From the IMG/VR virus record IMGVR_UViG_3300001798_000006, positions 62,001-126,000 of that record: a stretch of DNA of 64,000 nucleotides; one strand, given 5' to 3'. This DNA is from a virus. Below, one piece after another: positions 51,111 to 60,664 of the stretch (positions within the stretch are counted from its first letter, which is position 1; each line of letters starts with the position of its first letter). The notes beneath the pieces are model-generated. The model was not told where the DNA came from. It made no database searches and saw only the letters and a list, made by a program, of their open reading frames with translations. A program made the translations under genes and the position numbers.

Positions 51111-52227
51111 AAAAACAGAAGATATTATTGAAAAATTCCAATCTGGTAATTATGAGTTGTTTTGTGCGGAAGCGGAAAAACTTGAGGGAGCACTAACTTT
51201 TAATGTCGCTGAGTTAAAAAAACACCCTCCTAATAAAACCGGATCTTATAATCTAGATTATGATTTAGCAACACCGTGCCCTGATAAGGGTATTATTGAG
51301 CTATTCGGTCCAGAGAGTTGTGGTAAAACTACTGCCGCTCTAGAAATTGTAGGACAGGGCCTTCAAAAGGGGAAGCGTTGTTATTATCTTAATCAAGAAG
51401 GCTCTTTAACTCCAGAACTCTTAAAAAGTATTAGAACTATAGCTCCTTTTTTAGTAGATAAAGAAAAAAGTAAGCTACTTGATATAGGTAGAGCCGACTC
51501 TGGCGAAAAAGCTTTACAATTAATATTGTTATTTGTTTCGCAATGTCCCAATTCAATAGCAGTTATAGATTCTATTGATGCGTGTGTACCACAAGCTATT
51601 TTAGCCGGAGAGATTGGCGAACAAACTATGGGGGCTCATGGTAAGCTTATGAGCGATGCTGTACGTAAGATAAATAATATGGCATACGCGAACAATTGTC
51701 TCGTGATCTTTATTAATCAATTAAGAGATAAGATTACTATGTTTGGCGATCCGCGAGAAACCCCTGGCGGTAAGGCTGTGAGATTTTATGCGTGGCAGCG
51801 TATTGAATTCCAGAAGCCTGGCAATGCTCAAATGATTGCGGACCCTAATGGTCCTGGTAATATTGGGCAGATTATGCGTTACAAAGTAATTAAAAATAAA
51901 TTAGCTCCAGGTGTTGCCGAGGGACAGGTGCCATTACTTTATTTTAATGGTTATTGGCGAGAACTTGAAGTATTAGACATGTGTTTAAAATTTGGCCTTT
52001 TGAAAACTGGTGGCAAAGGGGGTAAACAAGTTGTATTACCTAAGTTAGATGAGTCCGGTGCGTTAACTGATAAAACTATTACCACAAGCAGAATTAACGC
52101 TGCTCGTCGTTTAATTTTAGATACTCAATTATTTAACTACTTAGAAGCACAACTTATACCGCTTATCACTAAATCTAACACAATTAATAGTTTGTTAGAG
52201 ACTGACGAAATAGAAGATGAAGCTTAA
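51097..52227 (+). CDS. RecA-like recombinase
   Basis: The 376-residue protein has Walker A GPESCGKT (71-78), a YYLNQEGS strand with the catalytic glutamate, Walker B SIAVIDSID (153-161), and a RecA-type L2 region with FINQLRDKITMFGDPRETPGGKAVRFYAWQRIEF. The G-MGAHGKLMSDAVRKI segment matches the RecA L1 region. It forms a filament on single-stranded DNA for recombination-dependent replication and repair. The length is close to bacterial RecA, with a changed C-terminus. Its neighbours are a small unknown protein and a Vsr-like nuclease. Confidence 0.9.
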   Translation: MAKAKKTEDIIEKFQSGNYELFCAEAEKLEGALTFNVAELKKHPPNKTGSYNLDYDLATPCPDKGIIELFGPESCGKTTAALEIVGQGLQKGKRCYYLNQEGSLTPELLKSIRTIAPFLVDKEKSKLLDIGRADSGEKALQLILLFVSQCPNSIAVIDSIDACVPQAILAGEIGEQTMGAHGKLMSDAVRKINNMAYANNCLVIFINQLRDKITMFGDPRETPGGKAVRFYAWQRIEFQKPGNAQMIADPNGPGNIGQIMRYKVIKNKLAPGVAEGQVPLLYFNGYWRELEVLDMCLKFGLLKTGGKGGKQVVLPKLDESGALTDKTITTSRINAARRLILDTQLFNYLEAQLIPLITKSNTINSLLETDEIEDEA

Positions 52228-52633
52228 GACCCTTGATGGTAGAATGGTTAGTAGACAATTTACTGGAGATCGACATGGATTAAAGTCTCGTGATAAGTGT
52301 AAATCCGAGAGCCAGTATTTATTAGGCCAATTGCTTAAACAAGTATACCCTGGGTATGTAATTTGTGAAGAATTTATTATACCGGATACTAGGTTGTCTA
52401 TTGATTTTTTTATTCCTGTTTTGGGGATTGTTTTTGAGTTTGATGGTTCGCAGCATTCTAAGTATAATAGCTTTTTTCATGGGTCTAAAAAAGCATTTGA
52501 GGCACAAATTATACGAGATCAGAAAAAAGAAGAGTGGTGTGCGTTGAATGGTTTTCGTATTGTGAGAGTTACTGATAAATACATTACCAAGGAACAATTA
52601 ATAGGACTGATTATAAACTCAAATGAGTCATAA
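52217..52633 (+). CDS. Vsr/PD-(D/E)XK-like small nuclease
   Basis: The 138-residue protein has the Vsr-like layout: a helix with SESQYLLGQLLKQVYP, then YVICEEFIIPDTRLSIDFFIPVLGIVFEFDGSQHSKYN, where D of SIDF and E of FEFDG are the metal-binding residues, then IIRDQKKEEWCALNGFRIVRVTD. The family nicks or cuts DNA, for example at mismatches, and also occurs as free homing-type nucleases. It starts inside the recombinase gene and overlaps the helicase gene, so it is co-translated with replication proteins. The fold call is good; the substrate is unknown. Confidence 0.75.
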   Translation: MKLKTLDGRMVSRQFTGDRHGLKSRDKCKSESQYLLGQLLKQVYPGYVICEEFIIPDTRLSIDFFIPVLGIVFEFDGSQHSKYNSFFHGSKKAFEAQIIRDQKKEEWCALNGFRIVRVTDKYITKEQLIGLIINSNES

Positions 52634-54110
52634 TGTAGCGGCAGAGAGACTTTTACTTAGTTGTTTTATACGACACACTGATACGTTTTTTGAAGCATAT
52701 TCATTTTTGACCGAGGATGATTTTACAAGTCCTAGTTGCAAATCTATATTTCAATGCATATCTTCTTTATTTATAGATAAAAAGACAACCAATTTAAGTA
52801 AGTTAAAAATTATCGCCGAAGCTAAAAGCCTTGGTATTGATAATTTTATGTCCCTCACTAAAGACGGAGCTATTTTAGACGAGATCTTAGCACAAAAAGT
52901 AGAGCCGGCTGAGTTTGGGAAACTTTTCATAGACGTGAAGAAATGCTCTATTATCCGAAATTATGATGGAGCCGCCGACTCTATTAAAGCATATCTTGCG
53001 GACACATCCGATAATCCTGATACTATTATCCAAGAAGTCGAGTCTAGGATATTAAAACAGTCCAACACCATAGATAATGGTAGACATGCGATTGTATCTC
53101 TAAACAAAAGAGCTAAAAAGATTATTGAGGAATATGCGGATAACCCCGGTAGTCTTGGTCTGGATATAGGGCTACCTATTTGGCAGCACAGGAGTGGTCA
53201 AATAAGGAACGGTGCCATTAGTTTTATGGCTGCGTCTGCGAAAATGGGCAAAAGCCAATTCGCTTTACGTGCTGGTAAGATTGTTGCTCACAAGCATAAA
53301 GTCCCTGTGCTGATTATAGATACAGAACTTAATGAGAAAAATCAAGCAATACGATTTGTTGGTATGTTTGCAGGGGTACCATATAATATTTTAGAGACAG
53401 GCTTCTGGAAACTTACAGAGGACGAACTTCATAAAGAGGGGGTACCAGAAGATCAAATTCCAGCTATTGTAGATTATGGTAAGAGGCTTAGAGACCCGGA
53501 CCTTTGGGAAAAAATAGATAACTCTAGTATAGATTATTTACCGGCTGCCGGGCTTGGTATGGAACAGATTATACCCAAAATGCGTCAATGGGTCTTGTCA
53601 AGAGTTAAGCCGTCTAAAGATGCTAAGGCTCCACAATGCTTGATAATATATGATTATATTAAGCTTTCGTCTCTAGATGAGATAAAGGGGGGTAAAGTCG
53701 CGGAATGGCAGATGCACGGACTTAATGTCGCCGCATTACATGATTTTGCCAACCATTATAACGTGCCAGTATTTGCACTTGGGCAAACTAATAAAGAAAT
53801 AGATGATAATTTTAATTGTATAGCTGGTGGTAAGCGTATAGTTGAAAACGTTGACTCTATCAGCCTTCTAAAGGTTAAAACTGAAGAAGAAAGAATGCTT
53901 GATTCGAATGGCGACCATTTAATTAGGGTATTTGCTGGAAGGTTTGGTCCAGGTACGCCGAATGGTCATATTAATATTAATTTTCGTAAAGATTGCGGGC
54001 ATCTAGAAGAATTAGAATATAAGATTATTAATTTCTTCCAAGAAAAACAAAAGAGATTACAAGAATATAAAAAACAGAGAGATCAAAAAGACGATGATGA
54101 CGACCAATAA
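52623..54110 (+). CDS. dnaB: DnaB-like replicative helicase
   Basis: The 495-residue protein has a DnaB N-terminal helical domain (AAERLLLSCFIRHTDTFFEAYSFLTEDDF) and a RecA-type C-terminal motor domain starting GAISFMAASAKMGKSQFAL (Walker A, about 203-213), then VPVLIIDTELNEKNQ, Walker B CLIIYDYIKL, and PVFALGQTNKEIDD as the DNA-binding and sensor region. It unwinds the fork ahead of the polymerase. A coiled, charged end (QEKQKRLQEYKKQRDQKDDDDD) overlaps the primase gene by 17 bases. Helicase and primase are adjacent, as often in phages. Confidence 0.9.
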   Translation: MSHNVAAERLLLSCFIRHTDTFFEAYSFLTEDDFTSPSCKSIFQCISSLFIDKKTTNLSKLKIIAEAKSLGIDNFMSLTKDGAILDEILAQKVEPAEFGKLFIDVKKCSIIRNYDGAADSIKAYLADTSDNPDTIIQEVESRILKQSNTIDNGRHAIVSLNKRAKKIIEEYADNPGSLGLDIGLPIWQHRSGQIRNGAISFMAASAKMGKSQFALRAGKIVAHKHKVPVLIIDTELNEKNQAIRFVGMFAGVPYNILETGFWKLTEDELHKEGVPEDQIPAIVDYGKRLRDPDLWEKIDNSSIDYLPAAGLGMEQIIPKMRQWVLSRVKPSKDAKAPQCLIIYDYIKLSSLDEIKGGKVAEWQMHGLNVAALHDFANHYNVPVFALGQTNKEIDDNFNCIAGGKRIVENVDSISLLKVKTEEERMLDSNGDHLIRVFAGRFGPGTPNGHININFRKDCGHLEELEYKIINFFQEKQKRLQEYKKQRDQKDDDDDQ

Positions 54111-55113
54111 GATTGAACTTAAAGAGTTGGCATGTCAGAATATCAGTCTGGTCCTAGATAAATTAGGGGTCACATATTGCCAGAAGGGAGCTATTCTACA
54201 GAGTAGTTGCCCATGTAAACAACATGGCGGTGATGGTAGTAACAGGACAGCTTTTTCTTGGCATGAAGAAATTAATCATTGGCGATGTTGGTCACACGGA
54301 TGCCAGGATACGTATGGTGACGATGTAGTTGGCTTAGTACGCAGTATATTAGATTGTAGCTACCATCGTGCCTTGGCCTTTTTAAAGGATGTTCTAGAAG
54401 GACAGGCGACCATTTATAGTGGAAATAATCAACACCGTAATACTATTATTTCTAATCGTCCTCTTAAGGAAGAATTGGTCGAATTTTTGGATTATAATAA
54501 TACACATTCATATCTCCTACAAAGAGGACTTTGCCATCAGATTTTAGCAGGATATCAAGTTGGATATTGGCATCGTTTGGGTAGTTTTATGCACGATAGA
54601 GTGATTGTGCCTATTAGAGACGAACATATGAATTTAATAGGATTCTCTGGCAGGACTGTTTATCCAGAAAATGAATGGGATAAGCGTCATATAGTATCCA
54701 AGTGGTTACATGGGAGATATTATGATCGGTGGTCTAATACAGGTGAGTTTCTTAAAACTAAAATTCTCTATAATTTATGTTATGCTAAAGAGTCGGCTCG
54801 CCAACTCAATACTATGATTTTAGTCGAAGGTCCGTTTGATGGTTTTAAATTACAAGAAGCTAAAGTACGTAATTGGTGTGGTATTCTAGGAACATCATTT
54901 AATGATTATCAGGTACAGTTATTGATTAAGAACGGTATTAATAGACTTGCATTGGCATTTGATCCTGACCAAGCTGGTAATAATCTAGCTATTAAGATAA
55001 AAGAAAAATTTGGAGACATATTAGATATTACTGATATGAAATTAATAAAAGAACCTGGTGACATGTCGTTAGAGGAGATTTATGTTAGATTTAAAGACTT
55101 TATCTGCGTCTAG
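54094..55113 (+). CDS. dnaG: DnaG-like primase
   Basis: The 339-residue protein combines a zinc-binding domain (CPCKQHGGDGSNRTAFSW, then WRCWSHGC, about 36-70) with a Toprim catalytic domain: MILVEGPFDGFKL with the glutamate near 233, and LALAFDPDQAGNN with the DxD near 288. It makes RNA primers for lagging-strand synthesis. It is shorter than bacterial DnaG and lacks an obvious helicase-binding C-terminal domain, so contact with the helicase may differ. Two adjacent ATG codons (54094, 54097) are possible starts. Confidence 0.88.
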   Translation: MMTTNKIELKELACQNISLVLDKLGVTYCQKGAILQSSCPCKQHGGDGSNRTAFSWHEEINHWRCWSHGCQDTYGDDVVGLVRSILDCSYHRALAFLKDVLEGQATIYSGNNQHRNTIISNRPLKEELVEFLDYNNTHSYLLQRGLCHQILAGYQVGYWHRLGSFMHDRVIVPIRDEHMNLIGFSGRTVYPENEWDKRHIVSKWLHGRYYDRWSNTGEFLKTKILYNLCYAKESARQLNTMILVEGPFDGFKLQEAKVRNWCGILGTSFNDYQVQLLIKNGINRLALAFDPDQAGNNLAIKIKEKFGDILDITDMKLIKEPGDMSLEEIYVRFKDFICV

Positions 55114-56020
55114 AATTAAAACTTATGAGATGTGTCTTTATAAATATTTTATGAATTATCATTTAAAAATACAACTAAAGACAAATTGGGGGGCAGTGCA
55201 TGGATCTCTTTTACATGAGATATTACGTAGGTATGCTGATGGTGATAGGGATTGGGTTAATTACTTATATGCTGGATATTCCGGTGAGTTACTTTATAAG
55301 GATAATATTGAGGGCAATAAAAAAGAGGAGAGCCCGTTAAAATGGGCGAAAGAGAAAGAATTTAAAAATATTCAACCAAGATGTGATATGTGTTGCTATA
55401 AAGACAAAGATCGGTGTAGAGTCAGTGGTGAACCTTTAGACGCTTTGTCTGGTTGTCCTAAAAATCTTTTTCAAATATCTCATAGATTATTAACAGAAAC
55501 TATTGATAGATATAAAGCTATCTTCGATAATCCTAAGTCAATACTTGGGATAGAATATCCTTATAATTTACCGATAAAAGGCGTAGATACAAAAATGATT
55601 GGTTATTTAGATTTAGTTATAGAAAAAGATCCAGAGACAGTAATGGTGATAGATTATAAATCTGGGGTAATGATTCCAGAATATGATGAATTTATTAGCG
55701 ATATACAAGTCCGTTGTTACTCTTGGGTTGTTCGTAAGATTTTTATAGAAGATATATTACAAAAGGGTTATAAATATAAATATGTAGTATTAAAATTTGA
55801 TTACTTGCGTGATGAACCAATGACGATAGCTTATACTGAAAAAGAAGATTATAGTCTAGAAAGTCATTTAGCTGATGTAGTTAATAAAATTAAAAATACT
55901 AAACATATCACTAGAGTAATTGGTGATGGAGATTTTAATTGGAAATGCAAATATCTATGTGATATAAAACAGTGTGAAGCAAATTGGAAAGGTAATTTTG
56001 ATGCCGAAGCCAATATCTAA
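55082..56020 (+). CDS. Cas4/RecB-like PD-(D/E)XK nuclease with cysteine cluster
   Basis: The gene starts behind GAGGAGATTT inside the primase gene. The 312-residue protein has LSASRIKTYEMCLYKYFMNY at the N-terminus, GSLLHEILRRY with a motif I histidine, and IGYLDLVIEKDPETVMVIDYKSG, which carries the catalytic D, D and K, followed by IQVRCYSW with the motif glutamine and tyrosine. Cysteines at CDMCC, RCRV and SGCPKN in the middle and C-KYLCD-x-KQC near the end could hold an iron-sulphur or zinc centre, as in Cas4 and AddB. It is probably an exonuclease for recombination or end processing. Confidence 0.8.
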   Translation: MLDLKTLSASRIKTYEMCLYKYFMNYHLKIQLKTNWGAVHGSLLHEILRRYADGDRDWVNYLYAGYSGELLYKDNIEGNKKEESPLKWAKEKEFKNIQPRCDMCCYKDKDRCRVSGEPLDALSGCPKNLFQISHRLLTETIDRYKAIFDNPKSILGIEYPYNLPIKGVDTKMIGYLDLVIEKDPETVMVIDYKSGVMIPEYDEFISDIQVRCYSWVVRKIFIEDILQKGYKYKYVVLKFDYLRDEPMTIAYTEKEDYSLESHLADVVNKIKNTKHITRVIGDGDFNWKCKYLCDIKQCEANWKGNFDAEANI

Positions 56021-56582
56021 AGACTGGATCGAGCAATACTTCCTTAATGGCGTAGATGTTGCAAATAGAAGAATATTTTTAACCGCCGATATAGACCAAG
56101 AGAGTGCCGGGTCTATTATTAAAGGTATCTATCTAATGGAGACTAAAAATACTACCGAGCCGATAGAGTTATTCGTTAGCTCATTTGGTGGCGATGAATA
56201 TTTTATGTTTGGTATTTATGACGCTATAAGAACAGTAGGGTGTCCATTAGTAACAGTCGCTATAGGCCCATGTATGAGTGCGGCACCGTTGCTAGTCGCC
56301 GCAGGATCTAAAGGTGAGAGATATGCTACTCCTAATGCCTGGTTTATGGTACATGAGGGGCATTGGGAGTTTGACAGGCCACAACGATATATGGAAATGA
56401 AATCTACAACTAAACATAGAGATGAACTACAGCAAAAATGGCTTTCTTTAATGGAGAAGCATACTAAAAAAGATGTTAAATTCTGGGACGTTTTGTGTAA
56501 AAGAGTGGAGGATAGTTATTTTGATGCTCATAAGGCTCTTGAATATGGTATAGTAGATAAACTTTGGGAAGAAAAAGAATAA
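56001..56582 (+). CDS. ClpP-like serine protease
   Basis: I chose the ATG at 56001; a GTG at 55974 would lie deeper in the nuclease gene. The 193-residue protein has the ClpP/crotonase fold: NRRIFLTADID, IELFVSSFGG, then GPCMSAAPLL with the catalytic-type S93, and AWFMVHEG with H118; the third residue is probably the D in VEDSYFDAHKALEYGIVD. ClpP relatives in phages serve as capsid-maturation proteases or degrade host proteins with an AAA+ partner. Here it lies among replication genes, far from the capsid cluster, which has its own protease. This favours a regulatory role, though that is inference. Confidence 0.85.
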   Translation: MPKPISKDWIEQYFLNGVDVANRRIFLTADIDQESAGSIIKGIYLMETKNTTEPIELFVSSFGGDEYFMFGIYDAIRTVGCPLVTVAIGPCMSAAPLLVAAGSKGERYATPNAWFMVHEGHWEFDRPQRYMEMKSTTKHRDELQQKWLSLMEKHTKKDVKFWDVLCKRVEDSYFDAHKALEYGIVDKLWEEKE

Positions 56583-57193
56583 TGGCATTATATTATTTCA
56601 AGTGTAATAAAGATCATACGTTTTGTTTTCATATGTCTCATAAGGCTTATGAGAAGTTTGTGAGACAGTGTGATAAACTCTTAAAAGTTTGTAGTGAATG
56701 TAAGCCTGTTAATAATAAACTTATAGAATATATACCACCAGTACGGAGTAAATTTGATGACGATAAAATATATATTTGCGTCCAGGGACATCAAACTAGG
56801 GTCGGTATCTTTTCCAATGGCATTATTCATATATCTTGGGACGAGAATCACCAAAATATTGAATCTTCTACGGAAGACTTTTATAAAAAGATTAAAGACG
56901 GTATCATTAAATGTAGGTGCGATTTAAATCTTATACCTATAGATGATTCTGAGTTGAAACCACCAGCTATCTTTGGTATAAAGACTAAAGTGAGAGTTGG
57001 TGATATCTGGGATAAAGCTAAATGCCCAGACGCCAAAGCATCTCATTATGACTCAGATAATAATTTTATTGAAACAGACTTTGCTAAACGAAACAAAGAG
57101 CGATTAAAAAAGATCCGTAAGGAACGCATTTCTAAACCGGCGGGAACACCAATAACTAAACCTACAAAAAGAAGATATAAAAGAGATGCCTAA
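56582..57193 (+). CDS. Cysteine-containing hypothetical protein (203 aa)
   Basis: The ATG at 56582 overlaps the protease stop as TAATG. The 203-residue protein has a possible zinc-binding start (YYFKCNKDHTFCFH, then LLKVCSECKPV), a middle of strands (KIYICVQGHQTRVGIFSNGIIHISWDE) and a very basic C-terminus (KRNKERLKKIRKERI). It may bind nucleic acid. I do not recognise the family. It overlaps the polymerase gene by eight bases. Confidence 0.55.
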   Translation: MALYYFKCNKDHTFCFHMSHKAYEKFVRQCDKLLKVCSECKPVNNKLIEYIPPVRSKFDDDKIYICVQGHQTRVGIFSNGIIHISWDENHQNIESSTEDFYKKIKDGIIKCRCDLNLIPIDDSELKPPAIFGIKTKVRVGDIWDKAKCPDAKASHYDSDNNFIETDFAKRNKERLKKIRKERISKPAGTPITKPTKRRYKRDA

Positions 57194-60100
57194 GCAATTT
57201 ACGCACTTGCATACACATAGTATCGGCTCCATGTTGGATGGTATGGCCACTGTTGCAAATCTAGTTAAAAAAGCCAAGAGCCTTAATATGACTGCTCTAG
57301 CCATTACTAATCATGGTAATTTATTTGATGCAATTAATTTTTATACAGAAGCCCAGAAGGCCGGTATCAAACCAATCCAGGGTGTAGAGTTTAATTTTGT
57401 AGAAGATTGCACCGAATCTAAGTCCGCAAAGTTGCGGCAAACGTCTCATATAACCATTCTAGCTGAGAATAATATTGGGTGGCGAAATCTGATACACTTA
57501 GTTTCAGAGTCTAATAAGGGAGATTGTTACTATTATAAGCCACGGATAGATTTTAAATTACTTGAAAAGTACAAAGAGGGGCTAATTATTTTAACCGGCT
57601 GCTCTGGCGGGATTATTTCTAAATATCTACACAACCAAGACGGCAATAAATCGGTTTTAAGAGCCGAGGCACTCTTGCGTAGACTTATGCAATTATTTGA
57701 TGTCAACCACCTATATTTAGAGGTTCAGGATCATCACTCTGATATAGAAAAGGAACTTATAACGGAGCTACGTAAATTAGCAACCAAATATGGCCTTAAA
57801 ACAGTAGCGACTAACAATGTCCATTATATTGATAAGGACGATTATCATGCACATGCTACGCTACTTAATATAGCAGAAACTATGCATACACGCTATAGTT
57901 ATAGTAATTTTGATTGTAGTGATTATGGGCTTAAAACCAGAGAAGAGATGGAAGCTCTTAGTCTTACCGAGGATGAACTAAATCTTACTAGTGAGATAGC
58001 AGATAGATGTAACGTTGAAATCAATCTTAAGAAGAAAAGATTACCATCGTATAATAAATTCCTCCCGGAAGGGATAGGCTCTAAGGATTATCTTTATCAA
58101 CTAGTCACGGTTAGTGCGATCCAAAAAGGACTAGATATTAAAGCTCTATATCTAGAGAGAATTAATAAAGAGCTATCAGATATTGACTCGATGGGTTTTA
58201 ATGATTATTTTCTCATTGTCTGGGACGTAATACAATGGTGCCGAAACAATAATATATTTTTGGGCCCAGGCCGTGGGAGTGTGGGCGGCTCATTAGTTGC
58301 CTACTTATTAGGGATTACAGACATTGACCCTATCAAATACAATCTTATTTGGGAACGCTTCCTTAACAAGGGTCGCGGCGGCTTACCAGATATCGACACA
58401 GATATACAGAGAAGTAAACGTGGTCTAGTCCTGCAATATATTAAGGATCGTTTCGGAAGTGATACTGTTGCTCAATTACCAACATTTTCTAAACTCGCCG
58501 CCAGAGCAGTACTAAAAGACGTATTCAGGGTTTTTGGACTTGGTTTCGAAGAATCTAATCAAATTACTAATTTAGTGCCCATGAAGAATGACGATCATAC
58601 TCAGATTTCATTGGACGAAGCTATTAAAAAGGTTCCAGAATTAGCGGCGTATGAGGTAAAGTATAAATCGTGGTTCGCTATCGCACGGCAAATTGAAGGT
58701 TGTTATAAGTCTCTTGGGACTCATGCGTCGGCAGTAGTTATTGCAGACACCCCATTTTCTGAGGGAGAATATCCGACGTGCAAATCCTCCGACGAAGAGA
58801 GTATTGTTTGTGGATGGGATATGGGGACAGTCGATAAACTAAATCTTCTTAAACAAGACGTGTTGGGACTGAATACTCTTGATGTGTTGGATGATGCATT
58901 TAGACTTATTAAAGAAAGACACGGCGTTGCTCTTAATATGCAATCTATTCCATTAAAAGATCAAGCCACATTTGATTTAATTTCTTTGGGTAGAACTATT
59001 GGCGTCTTTCAGCTTGAAAGTCAGCTTGGTAGAAGCTGGTGTAGGAAACTAACACCACAGTCGATAGAAGAGGTATCAGATTTAATCGCACTAATTCGTC
59101 CAGCAACACTAGACACTGGCATGACCAAGAAGTATTATGAGACCAAAACTGGACAAATACCCTATACACCAGTACATCCATTGTTGGATTCTGTAGTAAA
59201 ACCAACTTACGGGATACTCTGCTTTCAAGAACAGACTATTAGGGCATTTAAAGAATTAGCTTCGTTTACTCTTGAGGAATGCGACCTTATAAGGCGTGCA
59301 ATTGGGAAAAAACATCCTGAAGAATTAAAGGCTTTTAAAACTAAGTTTATTGATGGGTGTTTGAAAAACAATATTCTGCAAGTAGACTCAGATGCAATTT
59401 GGGATAGTATAGAACAAGCAGCGGGGTATCAATTTAATCTTAGCCACTCGATAGGTTATGCTCTATTATCATATTACACAGCATATTTAAAAGCTAATTT
59501 TCCCGTAGAGTTTTTCTGTGCTCAATTAAATAATTCTCAATTTTCTCAGGATGCTTTAGAAGAGATACAGAAATTTGTGAATGATGCAAAGTTATTTGAT
59601 ATTAAGGTGCTACCACCGTCTATTAAGAGTGGTAATTTAAACTTTATGATACAGGACGATACCACAATTGCATTTGGTTTATCTTGCTTAAAAGGCATAG
59701 GTGAAAAAACTCTTAGTAAATTGGTCAAAACTATTACGGGGACGCTATTAAACTCATATGATGAATTTTTATGGGCTTTAGTTAGTGCGGGACTTAATGT
59801 TAAAGTAGTTGAAGCTCTTATTAAAAGCGGTGCGTTTGATTCTTTTGACATGCCGCGATGTCGTATGTGGGCCAAGTACGTATTATTATCAGAGCTAACT
59901 ACCATTGAACAAAAACAACTTAAAATATTAGTTGATAACAATGTGTCCAAAAACTGGGTTCAGCATCTAAGAGCAATGTGTCATGAGACTGAGTATATTG
60001 CTTTAAAAGAACAGATTAAGGTTCCTAATGTGGCTCGACGAGCGACTATTAGAGAATTACTAAACATGTTTGATGCATCAGATCCATTTGATGGCCCAAT

Positions 60101-60455
60101 CGAAAAAATTGGTTGGGAGAAATATTATCTTGGAATTCCCTTAACTGGGAGTGAAACTGACCTATTTAAATCTAAGGACAAGTGTAAGGATATTATTAAG
60201 ACATTTAGTGCTGGATATCCTATTGACACCATTATACAGATTGTATCAGTAAGACAGATTAAAACTAAGAAAAATGACGACATGGCCTTCATTACAGGGG
60301 GCGACCATACTTGTCAACTAGATAATATAGTGATCTTTCCTCAAACTTTTAATAAATATAAGATGCACTTGTCAGAGGGTAATATTTTGAGATTAAAAGG
60401 AAAATTAGACACCAGCGGTTCAATCATTGTTGATGTCGCGGAACGATTAAAATGA
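57186..60455 (+). CDS. dnaE: DNA polymerase III alpha subunit
   Basis: The 1089-residue protein is a C-family replicative polymerase. The PHP domain starts FTHLHTHSIGSMLDG with its paired histidines. The palm has LGPGRGSVGGSLVAYLLGI and LPDIDTDIQ near 400-406, with the two catalytic aspartates. The finger and tau-binding regions contain SHSIGYALLSYYTAYLKA, and a helix-hairpin-helix (LKGIGEKTLSKL, about 834-845) and OB-fold follow. Length is slightly shorter than bacterial DnaE. The phage thus brings a full core replisome with its helicase, primase and SSB. No separate exonuclease or clamp is in this window. Confidence 0.95.
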   Translation: MPKQFTHLHTHSIGSMLDGMATVANLVKKAKSLNMTALAITNHGNLFDAINFYTEAQKAGIKPIQGVEFNFVEDCTESKSAKLRQTSHITILAENNIGWRNLIHLVSESNKGDCYYYKPRIDFKLLEKYKEGLIILTGCSGGIISKYLHNQDGNKSVLRAEALLRRLMQLFDVNHLYLEVQDHHSDIEKELITELRKLATKYGLKTVATNNVHYIDKDDYHAHATLLNIAETMHTRYSYSNFDCSDYGLKTREEMEALSLTEDELNLTSEIADRCNVEINLKKKRLPSYNKFLPEGIGSKDYLYQLVTVSAIQKGLDIKALYLERINKELSDIDSMGFNDYFLIVWDVIQWCRNNNIFLGPGRGSVGGSLVAYLLGITDIDPIKYNLIWERFLNKGRGGLPDIDTDIQRSKRGLVLQYIKDRFGSDTVAQLPTFSKLAARAVLKDVFRVFGLGFEESNQITNLVPMKNDDHTQISLDEAIKKVPELAAYEVKYKSWFAIARQIEGCYKSLGTHASAVVIADTPFSEGEYPTCKSSDEESIVCGWDMGTVDKLNLLKQDVLGLNTLDVLDDAFRLIKERHGVALNMQSIPLKDQATFDLISLGRTIGVFQLESQLGRSWCRKLTPQSIEEVSDLIALIRPATLDTGMTKKYYETKTGQIPYTPVHPLLDSVVKPTYGILCFQEQTIRAFKELASFTLEECDLIRRAIGKKHPEELKAFKTKFIDGCLKNNILQVDSDAIWDSIEQAAGYQFNLSHSIGYALLSYYTAYLKANFPVEFFCAQLNNSQFSQDALEEIQKFVNDAKLFDIKVLPPSIKSGNLNFMIQDDTTIAFGLSCLKGIGEKTLSKLVKTITGTLLNSYDEFLWALVSAGLNVKVVEALIKSGAFDSFDMPRCRMWAKYVLLSELTTIEQKQLKILVDNNVSKNWVQHLRAMCHETEYIALKEQIKVPNVARRATIRELLNMFDASDPFDGPIEKIGWEKYYLGIPLTGSETDLFKSKDKCKDIIKTFSAGYPIDTIIQIVSVRQIKTKKNDDMAFITGGDHTCQLDNIVIFPQTFNKYKMHLSEGNILRLKGKLDTSGSIIVDVAERLK

Positions 60456-60664
60456 TAGAATATAAATTAATAGATTTAGAAATAGATGCTAATGAACTAA
60501 CAATGACTGGTATAAACCTTGATGGTAGACGTAAATTGAATAAGATAGTCGAAGATAAAATTAATGAAATGTCAAAAGAAGGGTGGACCTTACATTCTTC
60601 TGGAATTATTACTATTCCTGTCTTATTATTCTATAAGGAAAAACGACAAACAAGGAGGAAGTAA
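60452..60664 (+). CDS. Small hypothetical protein (70 aa)
   Basis: The 70-residue protein is coupled to the polymerase gene by ATGA and to the SSB gene by TAATG. It has a strand-helix-strand pattern (YKLIDLEIDANELTMTGINLDG, KIVEDKINEMSKEGWTLHSSGI) like the small DUF4177-type proteins found widely in phages, in which an EGW turn follows a helix. The function is unknown. Confidence 0.55.
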   Translation: MIEYKLIDLEIDANELTMTGINLDGRRKLNKIVEDKINEMSKEGWTLHSSGIITIPVLLFYKEKRQTRRK

